From Ahaetulla prasina (taxonomy: Eukaryota; Chordata; Lepidosauria; Squamata; Colubridae), in contig NC_080540.1 in the NCBI RefSeq assembly GCF_028640845.1, positions 234,457,794 through 234,521,793 on the forward strand: a DNA stretch of 64,000 bases. The letters are read 5' to 3'. The notes below the pieces were generated by a model. It saw nothing but the letters and a program-made list of their open reading frames with translations, was not told the origin of the DNA and did not search any database. Below, piece by piece: positions 56,584 to 64,000 of the stretch (positions are counted from its first letter, which is position 1; the number at the start of each line of letters is the position of its first letter). A program made the position numbers and the translations under genes.

Positions 56584-57102
56584 TGTCGTGTCCCACTCCT
56601 CCGCTGACGGCCGGGTCAGGGAAATCCAAATCAGGCTTGCCTCTGCAGCTCTGCTCAAAGTCCTAGCAAAGTCCTCAGAGCAGGCAGGAGACCAGTAAGT
56701 GACTTCAGCAAGATAAGTTCGACTTTTGCCTGACTCAGAGACTGCCAGAAAGCAGATCCTTTATATAGGCCATGGGGTGTGGCTCCATGACTCAGCACTC
56801 ATTAAGGCCTGCCCCTCCCTTCCTTCTGTTGCCTCCGCCTATCCAATCTTCTGATGCGAGGGTCACTCCAATCAGCTGTTGGTAATAAACCCTCCTCAGG
56901 CTCACATGCTGTGGAGGAGGGGGAGGGGTCTAGCTGCTCCGTTTGCCTGGGCATGGAGTCAGGGCTGGGGCCGGGAGGTGCTCCTTCTTCTGCAGTTTGT
57001 CTGGGCATGGAGCCAGGACTGGGGCCGGGAGGCATACATTCCTCCGTGTTCGGGAGCAGATAAGAAGGCCCCGGCTGCTCTGAGGGCGGGCAAGACACAA
57101 CA
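56584..57102 (-). repeat. 5' LTR of the chromovirus
   Basis: 519 bp, ends TGTTGTGTC ... GACACGACA on the element strand. It contains the TATA box and predicted start site. It is 99.2% identical to the 3' LTR (4 transitions). Confidence 0.95.
56736..56767 (-). promoter_or_regulatory. LTR promoter: TATA box and predicted start site
   Basis: TATATAAAG on the minus strand starts at 56767. GAGTCAGGCAA begins at 56736, 31 nt downstream, the normal TATA-to-start distance. The start is independently predicted by complementarity to the primer-binding region at 56571-56581. Confidence 0.75.
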
Positions 57103-57316
57103 CATCTCAGTTGGGATGGTGGACTGATTGGACCATGTGATGGACATGTGGGTGCAGGGGAAGGGACTTCGACTTTCCTTTGGGTAGGGAAAACCCAGGA
57201 GCTTTCAGATTCAGGTTTTCTCCAGATGTGCCAATATGACATCTCTAATAAAATGGAACTTTGAGGAAATGGCCTTGGAGTTTTCATTGTTGGGGGTGTT
57301 ACTTGGAACCCTGACA

Positions 57317-58930
57317 ATAACCTTCTTCATACTAAAGCTTCCACATCTTTAGTAATCAGTTTTGCAGAGAACAAGAGAAAGAGAAAGAGCAAATGGAATT
57401 GAAGAAGAATGTGGTTAGATCATATCCAATTTTCCTTATCCCAACAGGTAACCCTTTAGCCACTAAAACACCCATGGTTAAAATTAACTTCCAGAGGATT
57501 TAAGAAGGACTGAAACAGTTAAGGTATCTATATTAAATATAGTATTTTCTATTTCCCTCTTACTTCATGGAGTATGAAATGGGAGGGACACAGCTGCTGG
57601 TGACACCTGATGACATCAGTAGTTTTTACAGCATTTGTATGGAATACATTGTTACTACAACTTTTCAGGGTGCAGATAGAAGAAAGCCCCTTGGAGAAGG
57701 AACATAAAAAATTCCAAGGATGCACATTCATCAGTTCCCTGGAGCAGTTCCATTAGACCAAAAGAGCCAAACAGTAAACTTATTGAGTTAAATGTAAACT
57801 TTGTAATTATACACCAATTGTTATTCAGACCTAATGAACATCATGTGGTTTCTAGCATAGTTGCCATAGTTAGTGGAATTAGGGCAAAATTACATTTTGG
57901 AGAACCATATGTGCTCAACCACAATTACGGTATCAGAAAACAAGTAGGTAACATTTGTAGACTATGGAGCAAATTTAAACGGCACTCAACACTTGAGGAA
58001 ATGCTTCAGTGTGGTGGGCTAAGACTGCCATTTTAATATAATTTCTATTTTTCATTTTTGAGGGTTTGGAAAACTCCCCTCCCCCACATGCAAATAATAT
58101 ACTGAGGCTCGATGAATAGCTCAGTTGAAAGGAAGCCAATACAAGCAGTCAAGAGTTGTTATGTAGGATTAATTTATCTGGTTCCCAAGAATCTCTTGCA
58201 ATTTATCAGCTTGGTTTCAGTGCTTCAACAAAGAAGGTTGAGAAATCCCATTATGGACATTCTGGAAATAGCTACTTGACTAGGACAGTCAGTTCCATGA
58301 CCCATGTCCAAATTGTTTCATTCGACACAAATTGCTTCCACATCTTTAGTAATCAATTTTGCAGAGGACAAAAGTTAAATGTACCCTAGATATCGGCAGC
58401 TTAATTCTTGTGTTGTCTAAAATGCATAACCACTTGTCTGCCTGCTTCAGCTGCTCAAGACTGCTTCATCAATCCACTTCCCATATTTTAAAATTATTCC
58501 TCTCTCGTGGCTGCCAAATCAGCTACATCATACTGGCTCTATAAATATGTCATCATTAGTAAATGTTCTGCAAAATTACTGTTATTTGAATTCTTAGGAC
58601 AGCAAAACAATAGTGGTTTCATGCACTAAATGACAACTCTGATGTTTATCTCTTTTGTTTTTTATTTGCTTTTCTGAACCATCATGACTTATTCTCAATT
58701 TTGTTTAGTTGCCCTTTGGAAAGAAAAGATCCTATTCTGCCTAATAGATCTGAGACTTCCCATTAAAATCTATAGAGTCCATCTACTTCATATTGATTTT
58801 TGTTCATTAAAGAAAGCATCGGCATCAATCAGTGTAGTTATTTCTGTAAAATCTAAAGAAAAGGAAGTACCACATTTTAAAGCTGTGACCATTTCAGCAA
58901 TATGCAACACCATCTCCATCATGTATCATT
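57317..58930. other. Mostly unrecognised; 38-bp direct repeats
   Basis: GCTTCCACATCTTTAGTAAT and the following 18 bases occur at 57337-57374 and again at 58334-58371 with about two differences. No family recognised; the frame at 58684 upstream of 59010 is chance. Confidence 0.4.
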
Positions 58931-58935
58931 TAGAT

Positions 58936-59640
58936 CAGTGGCCTGCAATCTTTCCAGCTCCAGGGACCGGTTTTGGGAAAAAAATAGTCTTCCATGGATT
59001 GAAGGAGGGTGTTGTGGCTCCAGCCTCCAAACCTGGCCCCATGCCCGAAAGTGAGGGGGAAGGGCCGGTAAGGCTTACCTCAGGAGCACCAATTCCTTTG
59101 GCCCGGCTCCAGGAGCCAGAACCAGGCCAGTCGGAGGACGTAATGAGACCAACATTCCCTGATTCCTCCCTTCCTCAGGCTACGCCTACAGATGCAGCTG
59201 ATAACCATACCAATCAAGCCCGGACCGATCCACACTGCAGAAGATTAGAGAGGCGGCGTCATCAAAGGGAAGGGTGGGGCAGGAGCCCCACCCCACAGGA
59301 TATATAAAGAGTTTTGGGACTGCTTTCAGTTCTACGGGAAGCAAATTAGCTGAACCATGTCGAAGTGAGCTGAAGTCTTAATCTGTTTGAACTTTTTGGC
59401 AGGCAGCGGCGTTTTCTCTGCCAGGACCGATAAGAGCCATGTATCCACTGGCTGAAGGCCAACTCGTTACTCCAGAGTGAGGACGGAGACAGAACAGAGG
59501 GATGGTTTCGTGCACACTACTCGGATTCTGTACAAGCTCATATTAAGCTTCACTCACTCACCTGCTGTTTGCATGGCCCGGTTCCCAACAGGCAGGCTAT
59601 GAACTGGTACTGGACCACGGAACTCTCAATTTTGATTGTC
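58936..59640. mobile_element. hAT element split by a solo LTR
   Basis: The left part (58936-59009) starts CAGTGGCCTGCAATCTTTCC and continues AGCTCCAGGGACCGGTTTTG. The right part (59497-about 59640) holds GAGGGATGGTTTCGTG, GGCCCGGTTCCCAACAGGCA and CTGGTACTGGACCACGG. This order matches a dispersed amniote hAT repeat. The far right end is lost. ATTTAGAT precedes the left end, again with central TA. Confidence 0.65.
59010..59496 (+). repeat. Solo LTR (Ty3/Gypsy-like), plus strand
   Basis: 487 bp, TGTTGTGGC ... CAGAACA, with a perfect 5-bp duplication GAGGG (59005-59009 and 59497-59501). The TATA box TATATAAAG is at 59301. From the first base the phase T|GTT|GTG is open for about 99 codons, until TAA inside the TATA box. 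The encoded tail DPHCRRLERRRHQREGWGR closely resembles DPRIRRLDRRRQQKEGRGR, encoded in U3 of the chromovirus at 51678. It is therefore a relative of that element, reduced to one LTR. Confidence 0.85.
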
Positions 59641-59644
59641 CAAA

Positions 59645-60590
59645 AATTGGGAATGTATTAGAATTCCCTGCTAAGAGTTGGGCTCTTCTAGATGAGTGTG
59701 TGTGATAATATATGAGAATTTAGACTTTCCCTGACTTCATGTTGGACTAAATACAAAGCAACCTTCATGAACCTCACATGCAGTAATCCCTAAGATGGGA
59801 AATTCTACTTTTAAGGCAGGTTGCCAGAATGTTGTTATTCTTACTTTAAATAGTAAGAGGGCATTGATGGGTTACAGTACTTGGTCTCTATTTTTATTTT
59901 AAATCATTTAGACAATGTTAAGGGTAATCTGGGTTCACAACTAAGGTTGTGGACTGTTGAGCAGAGAACCCTACGCATGAAAACGACCGAGACTGGTTGT
60001 ATACAATAACAGTCACTTGCAGACAAACTGGGGTTTGATATTCCTTTACTTTTAGGAAAAAGGCAAAGTCGTAGTCCAAAAACAATTCCAGGTCATACAC
60101 ATATAAAGCCAGTCACTCAGGGATGTTACAAATATCAAGTCTTCTTACCAACGTAGGCTACAGAGCTCAACCAATCAGGATGCTTGCATGATGCAGCACA
60201 GCCTTAAAGCAATATCATGGCTTTCTATAAACATACATAGTTAGTTTATATATTGCCTGGCCAACTAGTTAGGCAAATAATAATTTCCTGACAGCCATAA
60301 AAGAAAGCAGTTCTTGTGATTTTTTTTATAAAAAACAAGGATTTAAAAATGATAATCATTATCAAGGTTGTAAAGATATGGGTTGAGAGTCAAGTCTTCT
60401 TGTGTGTTAGAGCTACTGTTATACTTGCAGGCATGGGCCAAAGGAATAAAATATATTATATTTAGGAAAAAGTTCACAATATTGTTTATAGAAAAGAAAA
60501 TGAATTGCATTTTCATTTGTGGTTGGCAGTAAAAAGGGCATCCACCAGGTCCACTAAATCCATCAAAGATGGCTGGATATAGTTTGATAA
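59645..60590. other. Unrecognised non-coding stretch
   Basis: Nothing recognised. Confidence 0.4.
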
Positions 60591-60598
60591 CTGTAGAT

Positions 60599-60950
60599 CA
60601 AGGGTGTCAAACTCGATTTCATTGAAGGCAGCATCAGGGTTGAGTTTGACCTTGGGAGGCTGGGGTGGGTCTGGCCGGGGTGGGTCTGGCCAGAGTGGGT
60701 GTGGCCAGCTTGATGTCACTCATATCGGAGTCACCTGTGGTGGCCTGAGTGCTCTGCCAGTTAAAACAGGCTCCCAAGCTCTGTTTTCTGCTGTGATGGC
60801 CTCCTGCAGCCTTCTGCCAGCAAAAACAGAGCATGCGTCACTCCCGAGCTTCATTTTCCCTGGCAGAGGCACCACGGGCTGATCCTTCACTGTTTCCACA
60901 GCACCCCATGGGCCAGATCTGGCCCCTGGGCCTTGAGTTTGAGACCCCTG
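60599..60950. mobile_element. hAT-type non-autonomous element, GTGTCAAAC family
   Basis: 352 bp. Starts CAAGGGTGTCAAACTCGATT and ends GGGCCTTGAGTTTGAGACCCCTG-type sequence (right 9 bp GACCCCTG preceded by GTTTGA). It has a perfect 8-bp duplication CTGTAGAT (60591-60598 and 60951-60958). The interior has tandem GGGTGGGTCTGGCC units. The longer sibling of 528-646. Confidence 0.88.
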
Positions 60951-61317
60951 CTGTAGATGGATCATTCTCTTTTAAACAAAAACAAAAGAAAAATACTTTT
61001 ACAAAATCAGTGGAAACTAGAAATACTGGCACATTGCAAATTCAAATGTAAGAAGGTTTCTTCTGTCTTTAGGAACTTCACCTCAAAGTGAACTAAGTAC
61101 AGTGCATACCAATTAATTTGAAATATTGTACTTGATTTTTCAGTTTAAATTTGTTTAAGTAACATCATTTTTGGTACCCCTTATATATATATATAAAACA
61201 AGTGATAGATTTGTGAGAAGGGAACATCATGAGGAAATAATTAACTTAATTATGATCTCCCTGCATGCCTATTTGAATTCTACTCTCAGTTATGCTAAGC
61301 TGAAGTACAGTCTTAAC

Positions 61318-61678
61318 CAGTGATGAAATCTGAACTGGTTTACTACCGGTTCGCTGGCTGTGCACCACATACCAAATGTGATGTGTGTGCGCATGCAGTG
61401 CATGCCAAAAGGAGGCATGGAGTAAGTAGAACAGTGCGAATGGGGGGGTGATCAGCTGTGGTGCACAATCTTTTTTTTTTTACTTTTGAAAGCATTTTTT
61501 TCACAATCTCTTCGGCCGAAAAAATGCTTTTAAAAGTAAAAAAAAAAAGCCTCTGATAATCAGGCAGCTGGGCATGGGCAGCGGGGGCAGGGATTTTTGC
61601 TACTAGTTCTCCAAACCACCTGCTGCCATCGCTACTGGATCGGCTGTTCCAGTCTGAACTGGGAGCATTTCAACCCTG
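61318..61678. mobile_element. hAT-like element, CAGTGGTGAAATC family, with internal hairpin
   Basis: Left end CAGTGATGAAATCTGAACTG and right end CAGTCTGAACTGGGAGCATT then TCAACCCTG. Flanks GTCTTAAC and GTGTTATC match at 6 of 8. A further internal inverted repeat, TACTTTTGAAAGCATTTTTT against AAAAAATGCTTTTAAAAGTA, lies at 61480-61545. Confidence 0.7.
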
Positions 61679-61689
61679 GTGTTATCTCT

Positions 61690-63050
61690 TCTTCCAAGAT
61701 TTACTGATGTCACATTCCATTTCGGGAACCAAGTGAATGGAAATGCATAAAGTTGGGGATTGACTTTTCTTTTGGAGAGAATGACTTAAGGCTTGTATAG
61801 GAATGTTTACATGAGAAATTCTGGAAACTGCTCAGCATCATTTCCCTAAGATTCTTACCTTGGCGTCCAGGGACAAACTCTCAAACAACCTGATGTCAAC
61901 AAATCTATCACTGTCAGGTCTCAGCTGCTCATGATGTCCAACTTCTGCTATGATGACCATTCAGGGCAGCGATGAAATAAGGTGAAGCAGAAATGTTTGG
62001 AATAACTCTATTTTCTATAGCCAGCCATGCCAGTATTAGCAAGTATTAAAAATGACCAGATGGAAGATAATCCCAAAGTGTCTGCATGGGAAACAAGATC
62101 CAGAATTAAATGTTCTTGTGTGATCTTGGGAGGTCTGCTGAAAACTGCCTGTCTTGCGGCATTGATACCAGATGGTTAGAAAGTTCTTTAGAAATGATTC
62201 TAATTCATATTCATTTAATAGATAAATAAATAATTAAACAAATGGAAACTGCTCTATGTGAAATCATAATGGTTGGGATAGTGACAACTGCTACATGTTA
62301 TATTCAATATCTCTAATTAGGCAGAGAGAATTAAAAACTGCCAAGCAGATGTTCTACGCATCACAGTTAATCTCTTATACCATAGAAGTATTTAATGTTC
62401 ATTTTGTATTTATTAAGTCAACAAATCCCTTTCAAAAATTCAAATTAATTATTTAATTGTCCTCAGAACATGAAACCAATGCCAATTATTGATTTTTTAT
62501 TGAATACATATGTACCTTTCAGACCTAATAACTAATAAGGTTATTTAAGATTGGGTGTATAAACATTGAATCCCTAATTAAGCATTATGTTTAGCTCCAC
62601 AGCAATGGGAATTGAGACACTAAAGCATCATTCCAAATAGTTTACGGCTTTTAAAAAATGGATCTTTCCTCCAATCCCTAAGAATTCCCTATTTAAATTT
62701 ATAGGTGAATCTGTCAAATATTCTGGGCAATTTTCTGCTCATGGACCAATTCCTGAGAAATGCTGAGAATAAAATCAAGATTCAATATATCCCACTTTGT
62801 CTTTTCTATCATTTTATACCCCAGATAGCAAGATAACTTTATGAAGGCAATTTATGTGCAGCATTATGTGTTGTATATATTAGCTGGGGAGCCCCCGGCT
62901 TGTAAACCTCTATTTGAATAATCTCCACAAGCATTGAATCCTTGATAACATTCTAAGAAAGTTTTTCCCACTTCAGATTTAAGGCACATTTCCCACTATT
63001 TTTTTCTTAAGTACGTATACAAATTGGTGCATAAAATTCAGATATTGACT
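61690..63050. other. Unrecognised AT-rich stretch, possibly constrained
   Basis: No repeat family recognised. 62150-62720 is AT-rich with many TAATTA/ATTAAT-type homeodomain cores and no simple repeats, which is compatible with conserved non-coding DNA but not evidence for it. Confidence 0.3.
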
Positions 63051-63069
63051 TAATTAATGGCTTGCCCTC

Positions 63070-63220
63070 AGAAGTTGTGGGTGCTCCATCCCTTGGGGTT
63101 TTTAAGATATCAGACAACCATTTGTCTGAAATGGTGCAGGATCTCCTGCTTGAAGATGGGGTTGGACTAGAAGACCTCCAAGGTCCCTTCCAAATTTGTT
63201 ATTCTGTTATTGTTTAGCTC
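63070..63220 (+). mobile_element. CR1 LINE 3' end
   Basis: GAAGTTGTGGGTGCTCCATC, CAACCATTTGTCTGAAATGG, TGCAGGATCTCCTGCTTGA and GTTGGACTAGAAGACCTCCA, then AAGGTCCCTTCCAA. This is the conserved end of CR1 ORF2 and its 3' UTR on the plus strand, with a short TTATTCTGTTATTG end. Confidence 0.85.
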
Positions 63221-63407
63221 CCATTGAAATAAACCCAGTAGTTTTAAATATTGAGTAAGGAGAAAGAAAAAAAGAATTAGGTTACAAATTGGACTAAGGT
63301 ATTGTTTATTGATTGTTGTCTGTTGTCATAATTTTCTAGCCTAAGTTTCCAGAAACAAAATATATGTGAGTTCACAGAATCAATTAAACTAAACAAATTG
63401 CTTTATA

Positions 63408-63789
63408 CAGATAGAACTTAACTTATGACCACAAGTGAATGGAAAATTTCCATTGCCAACAAGGCAGTTAAGCGAGTTTTGCCCCTTTTCACGATCTTTC
63501 TTGCTACGGTTGTTAAGTGAATCACCACAGTTGTTAAGTGAACCCATCAATAAGTGAATCTGGCTTCCCTCATTTAATTTGCTTATCAGAAATGGTGATC
63601 ACATGACTCCGGCACAGTGCAATTATCATAAATATATGCCAATTCAGTTGTCAAGCATCTGAATTTTGATCATGTGACCATGGGGACACTGTAACAATTG
63701 TAAGTGTGAAAAAAACAGTCATAGGTCATTTTTTTCCAGTGCTGTTGTAATGGTCACTAAATGAATGGTTGTAAGTTGAGGACTATGTG
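63408..63789. repeat. Palindromic repeat, TAGTCCTCAACTTA family
   Basis: Left end CAGATAGAACTTAACTTATG and right end TTGTAAGTTGAGGACTATGTG are inverted, with TA on both sides. The interior has repeated GTTGTTAAGTGAATCA units. Confidence 0.7.
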
Positions 63790-63944
63790 TATGATCTCCA
63801 GTATATATTATTGAAACAAGAGCGTTGCTGCTTACATTCTGCTTGTTAGTTGGTTGGGTATTGAGAGAAGGAAATAGCCATTGTTTTGAGGTGATCATTG
63901 CTGCTATCTTTACTTATTTTAAGGGTTACCATTTGTGTCCAAGG

Positions 63945-64000
63945 AGGGATGAGGTGGCTTAGTGGCTAAGATGCTGAGCTTGTCGATCGAAAGCTCAGCA
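63945..64000 (+). mobile_element. Head of a Sauria-SINE-like element, cut by the window edge
   Basis: GGATGAGGTGGCTTAGTGGC, then TAAGATGCTGAGCTTGTCGA, which is the tRNA-like head (A box) of the family at 4043. The only copy here on the plus strand. Confidence 0.8.

Larger units (their letters stand above)
51678..57102 (-). mobile_element. Sushi-type Ty3/Gypsy chromovirus, full length, inactive
   Basis: A complete 5,425-bp LTR retrotransposon on the minus strand: 5' LTR 56584-57102, gag 55595-56554, pol reached by a -1 shift near 55625, and 3' LTR 51678-52196. The 5-bp target duplication CATCT (51673-51677 and 57103-57107) is perfect. Integrase ends in a chromodomain, which defines chromoviruses; the domain order PR-RT-RNaseH-IN-CHD and the gag-pol signals fit vertebrate sushi-type elements. 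It is far more GC-rich than its surroundings. The LTRs differ at 4 of 519 positions, all transitions, so the insertion is recent. Two 1-nt indels and a catalytic RT substitution make this copy non-autonomous. Confidence 0.95.
51495..57316 (+). repeat. Possible older LTR enclosing the chromovirus
   Basis: 51495-51677 begins TGTCAGCCCTGG. 57108-57316 ends GGAACCCTGACA, an inverted terminal pair (TGTCAG/CTGACA), with AATAAA at about 57247 on +. If the chromovirus and one CATCT are removed, the pieces form one block of about 390 bp with LTR-like ends. Flanking bases (ATGAT and ATAAC) do not match cleanly, so this is tentative. Confidence 0.35.

Noticed and set aside
58684..59009. Upstream part of the 207-codon frame as coding
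   Set aside because: Only the part from 59010, inside the LTR, shows similarity to another element. The upstream part crosses unrelated DNA and a hAT end.

Overview
The window looks like transposon-rich, gene-poor nuclear DNA of a squamate reptile, most likely an advanced snake. The pointers are tRNA-headed SINEs with an ACCTTT-type tail (Sauria-SINE-like), CR1-group LINEs whose 3' ends run into (ATTCT)n/(AATAG)n microsatellites (a habit I recall for snake CR1/L3 LINEs), many short hAT-like inverted-repeat elements, and a vertebrate sushi-type chromovirus. The species call is inference. I found no host exon, rRNA, tRNA gene, CRISPR array or bacterial-style operon. All long reading frames are transposon remnants or antisense shadows.

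Layout. 1-4 kb: hAT-type MITEs, a hammerhead-like retroelement end and purine/pyrimidine tracts. 4-9.2 kb: a SINE, a 5'-truncated LINE, a solo LTR (5-bp duplication ACAGG), a second SINE and dinucleotide repeats. 9.2-11.9 kb: AT-rich, nothing recognised. 11.9-21.4 kb: a LINE 3' half, CR1 pieces and two groups of hAT-like elements with 8-bp duplications. 23.4-24.5 kb: a Tc1-type element split by LINE DNA. 25-29 kb: nested SINE, CR1 and ATTCT-tailed LINE, plus palindromic repeats. 30.2-33.1 kb: a nearly complete but broken LINE ORF2 (endonuclease + reverse transcriptase). 33-51 kb: SINEs, LINE fragments, MITEs, microsatellites, a Penelope-like inverted repeat, and repeat-free stretches (notably 34.6-35.1 kb). 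51.5-57.3 kb: a sushi-type Ty3/Gypsy chromovirus, minus strand, apparently inserted into an older LTR-like sequence. 57.3-64 kb: a solo LTR inside a hAT element, more MITEs, CR1 and palindromic repeats, and the head of a SINE cut by the window edge.

The chromovirus is the best-defined object. It is 5,425 bp long, with 519-bp LTRs differing at 4 positions and a CATCT target duplication. It carries gag with a CCHC knuckle, a textbook -1 frameshift signal (GGGAAAC, 7-nt spacer, stable hairpin holding the gag stop), and pol with protease, RT, RNase H, integrase and chromodomain. Its LTR also contains an 11-nt segment, 31 nt below the TATA box, complementary to the primer-binding region, as expected for Tf1/sushi self-priming. 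It is young but dead: two single-base frameshifts, and Asp-to-Asn in the RT catalytic motif (YLND).

Three further patterns stand out. Pol of this element runs about 100 codons into the 3' LTR, and the two unrelated-looking solo LTRs keep the same open phase from their first base. Thirteen MITEs share an nnnTAnnn 8-bp target, the signature of Buster-type hAT transposases. A 77-bp near-perfect hairpin at 45,554-45,630 has pre-miRNA/MADE-like geometry.
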